Below are positions 22,882 through 34,057 of a stretch of DNA of 64,000 bases, in pieces; the first letter of the stretch is position 1, and each line of letters opens with the position of its first letter. The position numbers were made by a program, and so were the translations under genes. The notes beneath the pieces are model-generated. The model saw only the letters and a program-made list of their open reading frames with translations. It had not been told where the DNA came from and did not search any database. The stretch is from Candidatus Peregrinibacteria bacterium RIFOXYB2_FULL_33_20 (GTDB lineage Bacteria > Patescibacteriota > Gracilibacteria > UBA1369 > GWF2-33-10): the NCBI GenBank assembly GCA_001788835.1, contig MFXK01000013.1:1-64000 (forward strand), written 5' to 3'.

Positions 22882-25137
22882 ATGAGTATATCGAATGCTC
22901 AATCAGAAGGATTAGAAACAAAAGTAAGAATAACAACTTTTATTGAGGATAATTCATATTATTTTTCATGGCTTAATACTGATAGAACAGGTGTAAGAAG
23001 AAAAGTTTTGATGACAATAGCAGCAGCAAGTGATCAAGGTTGTATAACATTGAATGCATTATCACAACGATCAGATATATCTTTACGAGATATTAATTTA
23101 GCAGTTGATGATATTAGAGATTCCCTTCGAAAAACATTTGATGGTGATGGTAGAACATGGGACATGCCTTTTTTAAGTTTAGATAAGTCAGGAAATACAG
23201 TTATGTTAAAATTAAGTGCTTGTATGGAAAAACCAGCAATACTTGGAGAAGGAATTGACATAGATACAGCTACAGCAGAATTATCTACTTTTCTTCCATG
23301 TATAAGTCATTGTGAAAAAGGAATGCCATTATCTGAACAAACGTTTCAAATTTTAAATGAGAGGGATAATATTTACATTTTATTAGATGATTTCCATCAA
23401 CAATTATTTTCTACAGCGCAACCATTAATAAGTAATTTAAGAGAAAGAACGTTAGCGGAAAGAGCGTTGCAAATATTACTTTTTTGTCATCAACATAATC
23501 CGAAATTGATAATATCTTGTTCGCAAATGAGACAATTATTGGGAAATATTTCAAGATTAAGTTTTATGACTGCTCTTAAGAATAGACTTAGTAAAAAAAC
23601 GCAAATTGAAATAAGCCGTCCTGATCATCAAAGAGGATTATGTTTAGTGGTATTAAGTGTACCACTTGATCGATATCAGGGAATAAGTCATGTTATTATT
23701 AATCTTCAAATTGTTCAAGAAGTAGATTCTTATAAAGTGTCGCCTTTGCCTGCTATTAAAATGCCATTACCAGCTTTACCTGAATTAAGGTTAATACATA
23801 ATGAATGTGTAATAAGTCCATTATTGTCTCCAAAAGGTGATCATGGTTTGCGTCTTGTAAGAGAAGTTGAAGAACTAAAAATGGGAAATTCAGGTCAAAT
23901 ATTTGGTAATACTGTGGAAGCAAAAGATAGTGTGGCTGAACCAGTCGTAATAAGAAAAATGAGAGGACAAAGAGGACAAAGAGGTTTAGCTCAATCTTCG
24001 CTTCCAGCAATAACAAGTGACGCTATTCCTGATGTTCAAACTGAAGAACCAAAAGTAGTTGAACCAAAAGTAGTTGAATCAGCAGGTGGGTCAGATTTAA
24101 TAGATGAAATATTTGATAATGGGAACGAAGTGATTGATTTTAGTAAAGATTGTGTGCCTGAAATAGTTGTGAATGAAGTTGAATTGCCAGATGATATTGG
24201 ACCATCAGATGATGATCTTCGGATATTAGAACAAGAATTAATAGATGAAAAATATAAAAAAAGAAGAGAGCGAACACAAAAAAGACGCAATAAATCAACA
24301 CCGACTTCTTCTCCTATAGCAGATGATGCGGTGGATGAATGGTTTACTGATGAAGGGCAAACACGAATTATATTGTCTGCACAGGCTGGTGATGAGCAGG
24401 ATAAATGGTTATTAATTCGAGGGGTAGATAAATATGTATGGAAAATAGCTTGTCGTATATCTTGTGGTAATCGTCAAATAGTAGCTGATTTACATCAGGA
24501 AGGATTATTGGGTGTATTAAAAGCTTTGGAAAAATTTGATTTAAATAGAGGGTTTAAGTTTTCTACTTATGCAACATGGTGGATTAGGCAAGTTATGTTG
24601 AGAGCTTTGCAAGAAAGATATTATTCTGGTGCGGTAAGAAGGCCTTGTTATGTAGAAGAATTGGATTATCAAATACGTCAAATAGAAAGACGTTTGATTG
24701 CTCAAGGTATTGATTCGCCTACTGATTTAGATATTGCAGAAGCCTCGGATGGAATTTTTACTGAACAGCGTGTACGACAAATAAAGGGTAGTAAGTCGTT
24801 ATCTGTATCTCTTGATGCATCAGCTCACAAAGAGACTTCTCGAGGTCCAAATGAGAGGCAATTACATGAAGAAATACCAGGAGATGACGGAAGAAAGGTG
24901 GCAGATACTATACAGTTAAGAAGAGCATTGATGGAAGCAATAATGTTATTACCTAAGAGACAAAAGGAAGTTATAATAGCACTTTATGGTATGGGCAATG
25001 AACGATATGGGGAAGGTCAAACTTTAGAAAAGATTGGTGAGGGATTGGGGATTACAAGAGAGGCAGTTAGACAAAGAAAAGGAAAAGCCTTGAAACGACT
25101 GAGGAAAAAATGCGCACTATTAAAAGAATATTTGTAG
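22882..25137 (+). CDS. Sigma-70 family RNA polymerase sigma factor with ~490-aa N-terminal extension
   Basis: Region 2 (DLHQEGLLGVLKALEKFDLNRGFKFSTYATWWIRQVMLRAL), region 4 (QKEVIIALYGM...LEKIGEGLGITREAVRQRKGKALKRLRKK). Confidence 0.88.
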   Translation: MSISNAQSEGLETKVRITTFIEDNSYYFSWLNTDRTGVRRKVLMTIAAASDQGCITLNALSQRSDISLRDINLAVDDIRDSLRKTFDGDGRTWDMPFLSLDKSGNTVMLKLSACMEKPAILGEGIDIDTATAELSTFLPCISHCEKGMPLSEQTFQILNERDNIYILLDDFHQQLFSTAQPLISNLRERTLAERALQILLFCHQHNPKLIISCSQMRQLLGNISRLSFMTALKNRLSKKTQIEISRPDHQRGLCLVVLSVPLDRYQGISHVIINLQIVQEVDSYKVSPLPAIKMPLPALPELRLIHNECVISPLLSPKGDHGLRLVREVEELKMGNSGQIFGNTVEAKDSVAEPVVIRKMRGQRGQRGLAQSSLPAITSDAIPDVQTEEPKVVEPKVVESAGGSDLIDEIFDNGNEVIDFSKDCVPEIVVNEVELPDDIGPSDDDLRILEQELIDEKYKKRRERTQKRRNKSTPTSSPIADDAVDEWFTDEGQTRIILSAQAGDEQDKWLLIRGVDKYVWKIACRISCGNRQIVADLHQEGLLGVLKALEKFDLNRGFKFSTYATWWIRQVMLRALQERYYSGAVRRPCYVEELDYQIRQIERRLIAQGIDSPTDLDIAEASDGIFTEQRVRQIKGSKSLSVSLDASAHKETSRGPNERQLHEEIPGDDGRKVADTIQLRRALMEAIMLLPKRQKEVIIALYGMGNERYGEGQTLEKIGEGLGITREAVRQRKGKALKRLRKKCALLKEYL

Positions 25138-25215
25138 CATGTGGGATTATTCAATTTGAAACTTTAAAATCTAAAGTCTATGCTGTAATTGTTTTATTTT
25201 TAAAAACATAAATTT

Positions 25216-26628
25216 ATGTCTACAGATTCTACTTTTGATAAATTTAATTGTTGGGCAAGGAATTCTGTGAGTTTGAAATTGTTCACAATTGGGATTTTAA
25301 TTTTAATACTTTTGATTCCGCAGGGGATTATTGGGAGTTTGATAAATGAAAGAGAGAATAGAAGTTTTGAAGTAAAATCCGACATAAGTTCTAAATGGGG
25401 TGAGAGACAAGTTGTTGGAGGGCCAGTTTTGACTTTGCCTTTTTATAAATATTTGATTGATGATAAAGGTGTTGTAAAAAAAGAAACTTCTTATGCGCAT
25501 TTTTTACCTGAAAATTTAAATATAAATGGAGATCTAAATACTGAAACAAGAAGCAGGGGAATTTATGATACAGTTGTTTATAAGACAATTTTGAATTTAA
25601 AGGGTGATTTTGCTTATCCAGATATTGCCTCGCTAGGATTAAATGAAAATGATGTTTTGTGGGATAAGGCGTATTTGTCTTTTGGAGTGAATGATATGAA
25701 AGGTTTGAATAAGGAACCAACATTAAATTTTGATACAGAAACGAATCTTCATTTAAGTTCATCACAAGCAGGGCAAAGTATTTTTAGTTCAGAATTGGTC
25801 TATTCATTACCAATAAATATTAAAGAAACACAAAATAATTTTTATTCATTTTCTTTGAATTTAGATCTTAATGGAAGTGAGGAAATATATTTTATGCCTT
25901 TGGGAAGAGAAACTAACGTGTCTTTACAATCTTCATGGATCAATCCTAGTTTTGATGGATCATTTTTGCCTGATGAAAGGAATATTACAAAAGATGGATT
26001 TGATGCGAAATGGAAAGTTTTGGCTATAAATAGAAATTATCCACAAGCATGGATAAATAATGCTTATAATTTTGACTCTAATTTGCTAGAACCTCAAGAG
26101 TCAGATTTCCGATATAATGATGGTCCAACAACTGCTATTTTGGACTCTCAAGTGTATGAATTTGGAGTGAAATTTCTGTTGCCAGTGGATATTTATCAGA
26201 AAAACGTTCGTTCTGTGAAATATGCAGGGATGGCAATTGCACTTACATTTTTAGCGTTTTTCTTTGCTGAAATATTTAATAAAAAAAGATTTCATCCAAT
26301 ACAATATCTTTTGGTTGGGTTTGCAGTAAGTATTTTTTATTTACTTTTACTTTCAATTTCAGAACATCTTGAGTTCGGATATGCATATTTGATTTCAACG
26401 GTTTCAACAGTGTTTTTGGTCACATTGTATGCAAAAGCTGTATTTCAAAATAATAAAGAAAGTTTAGTTTTAGGCGTAATTTTAACTTTGATATATGGAT
26501 TTTTCTATACACTTCTTCAGTTACAAGATTATTCACTTCTAATCGGCTCAATCGGAATTTTCTTGATATTGGCGTTGTGTATGTTTATGAGCAGGAAGAT
26601 TGATTGGTATGGGGTGAAGATGAAGTAA
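25216..26628 (+). CDS. creD: CreD family inner membrane protein
   Basis: SLKLFTIGILILILLIPQGIIGSLINERENR...WGERQVVGGPVLTLPF and C-terminal multi-TM region with AIALTFLAFFFAEIF. Confidence 0.85.
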   Translation: MSTDSTFDKFNCWARNSVSLKLFTIGILILILLIPQGIIGSLINERENRSFEVKSDISSKWGERQVVGGPVLTLPFYKYLIDDKGVVKKETSYAHFLPENLNINGDLNTETRSRGIYDTVVYKTILNLKGDFAYPDIASLGLNENDVLWDKAYLSFGVNDMKGLNKEPTLNFDTETNLHLSSSQAGQSIFSSELVYSLPINIKETQNNFYSFSLNLDLNGSEEIYFMPLGRETNVSLQSSWINPSFDGSFLPDERNITKDGFDAKWKVLAINRNYPQAWINNAYNFDSNLLEPQESDFRYNDGPTTAILDSQVYEFGVKFLLPVDIYQKNVRSVKYAGMAIALTFLAFFFAEIFNKKRFHPIQYLLVGFAVSIFYLLLLSISEHLEFGYAYLISTVSTVFLVTLYAKAVFQNNKESLVLGVILTLIYGFFYTLLQLQDYSLLIGSIGIFLILALCMFMSRKIDWYGVKMK

Positions 26629-26799
26629 AAATAGAATATTAGTGAATAATTTTAATGTTCAGGTTGCATTATCTATTTATCAGTATTTCTGTTAAATTGT
26701 AATATTATTTTGGAATATGGTAAACGAATTTTTACTCGTATTTTGATTGACAGGTTAGCGTGATAATGCTACACTATTAAATAATCTAAATTTATAAAT

Positions 26800-27276
26800 A
26801 TGGCTCATTTAGTTGCTGAAATGTTGGACGTAAATCCTGGAATCACAAGAATATTCCCAGATATTAATAGAATGGTTCCTGCTGAGATAGTGCGGTTGGG
26901 TTATGCTCCTGAATTTGAATGGAAAAAAACACAAGTGCTACCTCAAAATATTGCCGAGGTAAGAATAGCAATTAAATCAGTTGCAGAAAAAATGATTCGA
27001 GAGGGGAAATTGATACCTTTTGATATTGATTTATTTTCTTGTAAACTTGGATGGTTAAGTGGTGTAATTACAGAACATGTTACGACTTCAGAAGAATTAA
27101 AACAGTTAGCAACTGATGCTGGGTTTAAGATAAGTAAGTTTAATTTTGCCCAATCAACAGATAATGTCTGCTTTAGCTTATTAGATTATTGTCGTAGGGA
27201 AAGAAATTTAGATTTATTTAATGCTTTTTTAATAGGAGTTTTTAACAAACATCCAGCTTTTGTAACATTGCTTTGA
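26800..27276 (+). CDS. Hypothetical protein
   Basis: 158-aa ORF, no recognised motif. Confidence 0.55.
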   Translation: MAHLVAEMLDVNPGITRIFPDINRMVPAEIVRLGYAPEFEWKKTQVLPQNIAEVRIAIKSVAEKMIREGKLIPFDIDLFSCKLGWLSGVITEHVTTSEELKQLATDAGFKISKFNFAQSTDNVCFSLLDYCRRERNLDLFNAFLIGVFNKHPAFVTLL

Positions 27277-27309
27277 AATAAATAAGGATAAGGAATGATA
27301 AAAATTAAT

Positions 27310-28755
27310 TTATAAAATTACCCTACACTTGGTCCCGTTTTTACTGTCCTCGATTTCATAACCTTGGTTTTTGATAATGTTTCGAAGTTCATCTGACTTG
27401 GCCCAGTTTTTTTCTTGGCGATAATTTTCCCGTTCTTTAATTAAGTCCAAAATTTCGGCAGGAATTTTGACTCCTTTAGTTTGGAATACAGCCAAGACAG
27501 TATCAATTTTGGCAATAAAAGATTTAATTTCATTTATATCATTTTGATTTAACGTTTTTTCGTCAATCATTTTGTTGACCTGCTTAATGAAATCAAAAAT
27601 TGATCCCAAAGCTCCAGAGGTATCAAAATCATTGTCCATATGTTTTTCGAATGAGTCTTGGGCTGTTTGGATGAGTTTTGTAACTTGCGAGTTTAAGATT
27701 CCTGCTTCTTCCTTCGCTAAAGCTTCGGAGGACAAGTTCGCAGGAATGACAGATGAAGGAGCAGAAATCACAGAATTCAGTCTGAAAATAAATTCATGAA
27801 GTCTTTGGAGGGCATTTTTGGCTTGGTTCAAAACTTCATCTGAGAAATCGATGGGGTTTCGATAATGATTGGAGATTAATAAAAATCTGACAACTAGTGG
27901 ATCATATTTGGCAAAAATTTCTTTTAATGTGAAAAAATTTTTTAAGGATTTGCTCATTTTTTCATTATTTACTTTCACAAAACCATTGTGCAGCCAGTAT
28001 TTAACAAAGAGTTTATTGGAAAAACTTTCACTTTGGGCAATTTCGCACTCATGATGAGGAAAAATGAGATCAAGACCTCCACCATGAATATCAATGGTAT
28101 CGCCAAAAATATCGAAATTCATGGCGCTGCATTCAATATGCCAGCCTGGACGACCATCTCCCCATGGACTTTTCCATTTTGGCTCATTTGGTTTTGATTT
28201 TTTCCATAATACAAAATCTTGAGGATTGTGTTTATTTGTATCAATTTCAATTCTTGCTCCAGAATTTAATTCCTCTAATTTTTGTTTGGAGAGTTTTCCA
28301 TACGCTTTAATTTTTTTAACATCAAAATAAATGCCATCATCAAGTTCGTAAGCAATATTTTTTTTTATTAAATCCTCAACCATTTTGATCATTGTGGCTA
28401 TGTGTTCTGTAGCTTTTGGCTTGTGGTTAGGCGGAAGAATATTCAACTGCTCATAATCTTTTTCATATTCAGGAATGATTTTATTTGCAAGTTCTGGGAC
28501 TGTTATTTCTTCTTCATTTGCACGATTGATCATTTTGTCATCAATGTCGGTATAATTTGAAACAAAAGTAACATCATAACCTTTATAAATTAAATATCTG
28601 CGGATTAAATCAAAACTTGCCGCTGATCGGCCATGTCCGAGATGAGCATAATCATAAACAGTTGGTCCACAACAGTACATTTTGACTTTATTCTTTTCTG
28701 TTGGTTCAAAAGTTTCTAATTTTGCCGTGAGGGTGTTGTAGAGTTTGAGAGGCAT
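27310..28755 (-). CDS. cysS: Cysteine--tRNA ligase
   Basis: CCGPTVYDYAHLGHGRSAASFD, PGWHIECSAM, GGGLDLIFPHHECEIAQSE, KMSKSLKNF. Confidence 0.97.
   Translation of the reverse strand: MPLKLYNTLTAKLETFEPTEKNKVKMYCCGPTVYDYAHLGHGRSAASFDLIRRYLIYKGYDVTFVSNYTDIDDKMINRANEEEITVPELANKIIPEYEKDYEQLNILPPNHKPKATEHIATMIKMVEDLIKKNIAYELDDGIYFDVKKIKAYGKLSKQKLEELNSGARIEIDTNKHNPQDFVLWKKSKPNEPKWKSPWGDGRPGWHIECSAMNFDIFGDTIDIHGGGLDLIFPHHECEIAQSESFSNKLFVKYWLHNGFVKVNNEKMSKSLKNFFTLKEIFAKYDPLVVRFLLISNHYRNPIDFSDEVLNQAKNALQRLHEFIFRLNSVISAPSSVIPANLSSEALAKEEAGILNSQVTKLIQTAQDSFEKHMDNDFDTSGALGSIFDFIKQVNKMIDEKTLNQNDINEIKSFIAKIDTVLAVFQTKGVKIPAEILDLIKERENYRQEKNWAKSDELRNIIKNQGYEIEDSKNGTKCRVIL
27697..27750 (-). repeat. Nested palindromic element inside cysS
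   Basis: GATTCCTGC ... CGCAGGAATGAC halves interrupted by CTTCGCTAAAGCTTCGGAGGACAAGTT, which resembles the element at 19971-20037; encodes VIPANLSSEALAKEEAGI. Confidence 0.85.
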
Positions 28756-28785
28756 TAGGGGGAAAATTTTAAATTGAGGAGAAAA

Positions 28786-28886
28786 AGGGTGAAGGTGTGA
28801 AGGATGTAGTCAGTAGTCGGTAGTCAGTTCGAACTGACCACTGACTACTGACTACCGACTACCGACTACCGACTACCGACTACTAC
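28786..28886. repeat. Composite dispersed repeat, copy 1, with GACTACC tandem run
   Basis: gtgaaggtgtgaaggatgtagtcag...cagttcgaactg...ctgactaccgactaccgactaccgactac; related to 33218-33350 and 41418-41570. Confidence 0.8.
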
Positions 28887-30289
28887 AAATATTTCCTTAC
28901 ATCCACAATTCTCCCTTCAATTCCTGCAGCCGCGGCCATGATTGGACTCATTAAGAAAGTTCGTCCTTTCGGTCCTTGGCGACCTTCAAAATTTCTATTA
29001 CTTGTGGAAGCACAATATTGGCCTGGCTCAAGCATATCACCATTCATGGCTAGACACATACTGCATCCAGGGCGTCTCCATTCAAAACCAGCTTGAATAA
29101 AAATTTTATCCAATCCCTCGGCAATTGCTTGTTTTTCAACTTGTCTTGATCCGGGAACAACTAAAGCTCGTACATGATCAGCTTTTTTATGGCCTTTAAC
29201 AATTTGACTTGCAGATCGTAAATCCTCAATCCTTCCGTTTGTACAAGATCCAATGAAAACAACATCAATTTTTTGTCCTTCCATTTTTTGTCCTTCTTTA
29301 AGTCCCATATATTCTAATGCTTTTTTTGTAGCTAGTTTTTCGTTTTCTGTTTCAAAATTTTTTAAATACGGGATATTTCCGGAGATTTTGATGCCCATGC
29401 TAGGGTTTGTTCCCCAGGTGACCATTGGTTCAAGATCACTGATATCAATTTCAATGGTTTTATCAAATTTAGCATTTTTGTCAGATTTCAAGGTTTTCCA
29501 ATATTTTAAAGATTTTTCCCATTCAAGCGCTTTTGGAGCAAATTCTTTATTTTTTAAATATTCAAAAGTTGTTTCATCAGTGGCTATCATTCCTGCTCTG
29601 GCACCAGCTTCAATCGTCATGTTGCACAAAGTCATTCTGCCTTCCATTGATAAATTTTTAATTGCTGATCCTGTATATTCAATGACATATCCTGTTCCAC
29701 CATCAAAACCTATTTCTCTAATTATTGCCAAAATAATATCTTTTGCAGTTATTCCTTTTTGAATTTCTCCATTAACTTTGATTAACATTGTTTTTGGCTT
29801 AAACTGAAGAAGACACTGTGTCGCAAGCACATGCTCGACTTCGCTCGTACCTATTCCAAATGCAAGCGCTCCAAAGGCTCCATGCGTTGAAGTATGGCTA
29901 TCCCCACAAACAATTGTCATCCCAGGCTGAGTTAAACCTAATTCAGGAGCGATAACATGAACAACGCCCTGTTTTTCGGTATTCCAGTCATAGCAGGTAA
30001 TTCCAAATTCTTGGCAATTTTCAACCAAAGTATTTAATTGTTTTGTGGCAATGGAGTCAGCGCCTTTTTTGCCATAAAGCTCGGGGAGTGTTGGGCTTGA
30101 ATGATCAAATGTTGCTGTGTTTTTTTCTGGTTTTCTGACTTGAAGATTTTTTTTACGAAGATTGGTAAATGCTTGAGGGGAGGTGACTTCATGAAGCATT
30201 TGCCTATCAATATAGATTATGGCTGGTCCATCTTTCTCCTGGTGTACGACATGAGCATTCCAGATTTTATCGAAGAGAGTTTGAGACAT
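28883..30289 (-). CDS. leuC: 3-isopropylmalate dehydratase large subunit
   Basis: [57 protein letters not shown]. Internal ATG ([15 protein letters not shown]) preferred over the listed start. Confidence 0.96.
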   Translation of the reverse strand: MSQTLFDKIWNAHVVHQEKDGPAIIYIDRQMLHEVTSPQAFTNLRKKNLQVRKPEKNTATFDHSSPTLPELYGKKGADSIATKQLNTLVENCQEFGITCYDWNTEKQGVVHVIAPELGLTQPGMTIVCGDSHTSTHGAFGALAFGIGTSEVEHVLATQCLLQFKPKTMLIKVNGEIQKGITAKDIILAIIREIGFDGGTGYVIEYTGSAIKNLSMEGRMTLCNMTIEAGARAGMIATDETTFEYLKNKEFAPKALEWEKSLKYWKTLKSDKNAKFDKTIEIDISDLEPMVTWGTNPSMGIKISGNIPYLKNFETENEKLATKKALEYMGLKEGQKMEGQKIDVVFIGSCTNGRIEDLRSASQIVKGHKKADHVRALVVPGSRQVEKQAIAEGLDKIFIQAGFEWRRPGCSMCLAMNGDMLEPGQYCASTSNRNFEGRQGPKGRTFLMSPIMAAAAGIEGRIVDVRKYL

Positions 30290-30352
30290 ATAGGAATTTT
30301 GAATTAGTCCATACAGAAAAATATAACCTTTAAATATAAAGTTTTGCAATTC

Positions 30353-31870
30353 TTATTTTTTCAAATTTAAAGCTCGATTTAAGGCGTTTATGTAAGCTAA
30401 AGTACTGGCAACAATTATATCAGTTGAAGCCCCACGTCCTGTTATTGTTTTTCCTTTATAAAGAATTTTGGCAGTAACTTCTGCCTGGGCATCTATTCCT
30501 GCTGTTACAGCTAACATTGAAAATTCAGTTAGTTTCGGATGTACGCCCATGATATTTTCAATGCCTTGATAAATGGCATCAACTGGACCTGTACCTGTTG
30601 CCGCAGTCATTTTGATTTCGCCAGTTTTTAAATTTTTTAATTGTACTGAGGCTGTAGGGATACTGATGTTACCGCTTGAAATTTGCACTTGGCTTAATGT
30701 CCATGTTTCTTGTGATTTTCCAGATTCTGTTTGAGCTATAACTTCTAAATCTTCATCAAAAATTTCTTTTTTCTTATCTGCTAAATTTTTAAATTCAATA
30801 AATGCTTTATTTATTTGTTCTTTGCTTAAGTCATGCCCAAGTTCTTTTAATTTTTTTGAAAAAGCATGCCTTCCTGAATGTTTGCCTAGTACTAATTTGC
30901 TTTCTTCTTTAATTCCAAGATCAGAAGCTTTCATAATTTCATAAGTTGATCTTTCTTTAAGTATTCCATCTTGGTGTATACCCGCTTCATGAGCAAAAGC
31001 ATTTGCACCAACAATAGCTTTATTTGGCTGGACTCCTATTCCAGTTATCTGAGTCAAAAGTTTACTTGTTTTATAAATTTCTTTTGTTTTGATCTGAGTT
31101 TTTACTCCAAAATATTTTGGTCTTGTTTTGACAGCCATAACAACTTCCTCAAGTGCAGCATTGCCAGCTCTTTCGCCAATACCATTTATTGTACATTCAA
31201 CCTGTCTTGCGCCGTTTAGGACTCCACTTAATGAATTTGCAACTGCTAATCCCAAGTCATTATGGCAATGAGTTGAAATAATTACCTTATCAATATTTTT
31301 TACATTTTTTTTGATATTTTGAATGACCTTACCAAATTCATAAGGAAGAGAATATCCAACAGTATCAGGGATATTAAGGACATCAGCTCCGGCTTCAATT
31401 GCAACAGTCAGAGCTTCGTAAAGAAATCCAAGGTCAGACCTAAGCGCATCCTCTGGGGAAAAATCAACTCTAGGACAAAGACTTTTTGCATAAGTCACCA
31501 TTTCTTTAATTGTTTTTAGAGCTTCATTACGAGTGATTTTTAATTTATGTTGTAAATGTATATCACTTGTTGCAAGAAATGTATGAATTCTGGGTTTTTT
31601 AGCGTTTTTCAAAGCTTCCCAGGCTGTTTGAATATCTTTTTCCAGGCATCTAGCTAATCCGCAAATTTCAGGTTTTGTTAGTTGTTCAGCAATGGCTTTG
31701 ACAGCCTGAAAATCATCTTCAGAGGCCATAGGAAATCCGGCTTCAATAACATCAACATTTAGTTTTTCTAGTTGTCGGGCTAATCTCATTTTTTCTGACA
31801 CGTTCATGGAAAATCCCGGAGATTGTTCTCCGTCACGCAGAGTGGTGTCGAATATGCGAAGGTAAGGCAT
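30353..31870 (-). CDS. leuA: 2-isopropylmalate synthase
   Basis: [60 protein letters not shown]. Confidence 0.96.
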   Translation of the reverse strand: MPYLRIFDTTLRDGEQSPGFSMNVSEKMRLARQLEKLNVDVIEAGFPMASEDDFQAVKAIAEQLTKPEICGLARCLEKDIQTAWEALKNAKKPRIHTFLATSDIHLQHKLKITRNEALKTIKEMVTYAKSLCPRVDFSPEDALRSDLGFLYEALTVAIEAGADVLNIPDTVGYSLPYEFGKVIQNIKKNVKNIDKVIISTHCHNDLGLAVANSLSGVLNGARQVECTINGIGERAGNAALEEVVMAVKTRPKYFGVKTQIKTKEIYKTSKLLTQITGIGVQPNKAIVGANAFAHEAGIHQDGILKERSTYEIMKASDLGIKEESKLVLGKHSGRHAFSKKLKELGHDLSKEQINKAFIEFKNLADKKKEIFDEDLEVIAQTESGKSQETWTLSQVQISSGNISIPTASVQLKNLKTGEIKMTAATGTGPVDAIYQGIENIMGVHPKLTEFSMLAVTAGIDAQAEVTAKILYKGKTITGRGASTDIIVASTLAYINALNRALNLKK

Positions 31871-31910
31871 AGTTGATAAGTTGTTAATTGTTATTGTTAA
31901 ATTGTGAGAT

Positions 31911-32186
31911 TTATAAAAATACAGAAGTAGCGCCTTTGATTCTGGCCTGGCAACCTAAGCGGTTGATTTTGCCGTCAAGCCCCATATTTTTTTCTGCTGG
32001 AGTGGCTGGTTCTAAATTTTCAGGATTTTTTTCAATCATACACATACAAGTGGTGCAAATTCCCATCCCTCCGCAGGCTGAAATCATTGGAATACTATTT
32101 GCTTGTGCTACTTGCAGAATTGTTTTACCTGTTTCTGCTTCAACAGTTTTATTTTCATTTCCATAAGTAAATTGAATTTTTGGCAT
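31911..32186 (-). CDS. 2Fe-2S ferredoxin
   Basis: [12 protein letters not shown]...LGCQ cysteine pattern. Confidence 0.9.
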   Translation of the reverse strand: MPKIQFTYGNENKTVEAETGKTILQVAQANSIPMISACGGMGICTTCMCMIEKNPENLEPATPAEKNMGLDGKINRLGCQARIKGATSVFL

Positions 32187-32399
32187 AAAGGATAGAATGT
32201 GGAAAAAGATTTTATAATGCTTGTGCGCTGGCTGAAGTTAATTGCATTAGGACTTTGAAAATTATAATAAACAGTAGAATTTTATTATCTAAAATATAAA
32301 CTTGCAAGACACAAATTCCTTTTGTTGTTTTAGAAATTTTGTTTATACTTGAATTGTATTAATACTTTTAACTTTTTTCTTTATACTTTTTGCTATTCT

Positions 32400-33212
32400 A
32401 TGCAACAATATTTAAGTTTAGTTCGGGAAATTTTGCGGAATGGTGAGGAAAGAAAAGATAGAACAGGTACTGGGACGATTTCAATTTTTGGCGCTCAGAG
32501 GAAATATGATTTATGTGAAGGTTTCCCATTAGTCACAACAAAAAAAGTTAATTTGCAAAATATTATTGCAGAACTTCTTTGGTTTTTAAGTGGTTCAACT
32601 AATATCAATGAAAAATTAGAGAGATTAAATGGGAAAAGTTTGCATGAAATTACCAAAATTTGGGATGATTGGGCAGATAAACAAGGCGAGTTAGGTCCTG
32701 TGTATGGATATCAGTGGAGGAAATGGAAAACTTATGATGGTAAATTTATAGATCAGATTCAAAATGCAATTGATATGATTAGGCATAATCCAAGCTCGCG
32801 TAGAATTCTGGTCAATGCTTGGAATGTTGCTGATATTGATAAAATGGCTCTTCCTCCCTGTCATATGTTTTTTCAGTTTTATGTGATTAACGGAAGGCTT
32901 GATTGTCAGTTGTATCAAAGAAGTGCTGATGTTGCTTTGGGCGTGCCTTATAATATTGCCAGTTATGCTGTATTAATGCATATGATTGCTGAAGAATGTA
33001 ATTTGGAAGCGGGAATTTTTACACATACAACTGGAGATACTCATATATATTTGAATCATATAGAAGGTTTGAAATTGCAGTTAACTCGAAAACCGCATGT
33101 TTTGCCAAAAATAAAAATTGCTAAAAAAGCATTTTGGGATTTGAAATTAGATGATTTTACATTAGAAAATTATGAATATGATCCGTTTATTAAGTTTGAG
33201 ATAGCGGTGTGA
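32400..33212 (+). CDS. thyA: Thymidylate synthase
   Basis: [70 protein letters not shown] at 32400 preferred. Confidence 0.97.
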   Translation: MQQYLSLVREILRNGEERKDRTGTGTISIFGAQRKYDLCEGFPLVTTKKVNLQNIIAELLWFLSGSTNINEKLERLNGKSLHEITKIWDDWADKQGELGPVYGYQWRKWKTYDGKFIDQIQNAIDMIRHNPSSRRILVNAWNVADIDKMALPPCHMFFQFYVINGRLDCQLYQRSADVALGVPYNIASYAVLMHMIAEECNLEAGIFTHTTGDTHIYLNHIEGLKLQLTRKPHVLPKIKIAKKAFWDLKLDDFTLENYEYDPFIKFEIAV

Positions 33213-33217
33213 GAGGG

Positions 33218-33350
33218 GAGGGAAGGTGTGAAAGTGTGAAGGAGGAGGAAAGAGGATGTAGCCAGAAGTGAGTAATCAGAAATCAGTTCAAACCGATTAC
33301 TCACTACCGACTACCGATTACTTTCTCAGTTCTCAGTTCTTAGTTCTAAT
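33218..33350. repeat. Composite dispersed repeat, copy 2, between thyA and dfr
   Basis: ggaaggtgtgaaagtgtgaagg...ggatgtagccagaagtgagtaatcagaaatcagttcaaaccgattactcactaccgactaccg. Confidence 0.8.
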
Positions 33351-33351
33351 T

Positions 33352-34014
33352 ATGGTTAATTTCAGCATCATTGTCGCAGTTGATTCTAAGATGGGGATTG
33401 GGCAAAATGGAATGATTCCATGGCATCTTAAGGGTGATATGAAGTATTTTCAGGAGGTGACGAGTGGAAAGTGGCAAGATTCCTGCCTTCGCAGGAATGA
33501 CAAGGCGGACGGGAATGATAAAAATGTCGTAATTATGGGGCGAAAGACTTGGGAGTCTATTCCTGAAAAACATAGACCTTTGAAAAATAGAGTTAACGTT
33601 GTTTTGAGTAGAAATATTGATTATAAAGTTCCTGATGGGGTTTTAGTTTTTAAATCTTTGGAGGAAGTTTTGGAAAGTTTAGAAAGGAAAGATTCCTGCT
33701 TTCGCAGGAATGACAAAGGAGACAGGAATGATAAAGGAGACGGGAATGATAAAGGAGACGGGAATGACAGTGGAGAGATTTTTATCATTGGTGGTGCGCA
33801 GATTTATAATAAAGCAATTAAAAATCCTTTGTGTACTAAAATTTATTTAACACAAATTGAAAAAGATTTTGATTGCGATACTTTTTTCCCGCAAATACCA
33901 AGTAGTTTTGTTAAAACTAAAGAATCAAATGTTCAAATTGAAAATGGTATAGAATATAGATTTATCGAATATGAAATAGGAGTTATGCGATATGCGACTA
34001 GCGAAAACTCATAA
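33352..34014 (+). CDS. folA: Dihydrofolate reductase with in-frame repeat insertions
   Basis: FSIIVAVDSKMGIGQNGMIPWHLKGDMKYF, VVIMGRKTWESIP, RVNVVLSRN, EIFIIGGAQIYNKAI. ATG 33352 preferred. Confidence 0.92.
   Translation: MVNFSIIVAVDSKMGIGQNGMIPWHLKGDMKYFQEVTSGKWQDSCLRRNDKADGNDKNVVIMGRKTWESIPEKHRPLKNRVNVVLSRNIDYKVPDGVLVFKSLEEVLESLERKDSCFRRNDKGDRNDKGDGNDKGDGNDSGEIFIIGGAQIYNKAIKNPLCTKIYLTQIEKDFDCDTFFPQIPSSFVKTKESNVQIENGIEYRFIEYEIGVMRYATSENS
33478..33501 (+). repeat. Palindromic element in dfr, insertion 1
   Basis: GATTCCTGCCTTCGCAGGAATGAC; encodes DSCLRRND. Confidence 0.9.
33691..33770 (+). repeat. Palindromic element plus 18-bp tandem array in dfr, insertion 2
   Basis: GATTCCTGCTTTCGCAGGAATGAC followed by three ~18-bp units AAAGGAGACRGGAATGAY; encodes DSCFRRNDKGDRNDKGDGNDKGDGND. 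Confidence 0.9.
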
Positions 34015-34056
34015 TTCATATCGCGTATCGCACATCGCATATCGCACATCGCACAT
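33985..34056. repeat. Short-period repeat between convergent dfr and protease genes
   Basis: cgatatgcgac...atatcgcgtatcgcacatcgcatatcgcacatcgcacatc; a similar tract lies at 16790-16837 after maf. Confidence 0.7.
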
Positions 34057-34057
34057 C

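Noticed and set aside
28883-31870. A complete leucine biosynthesis operon
   Set aside because: Only leuC and leuA are present here; leuB and leuD are not in this window.
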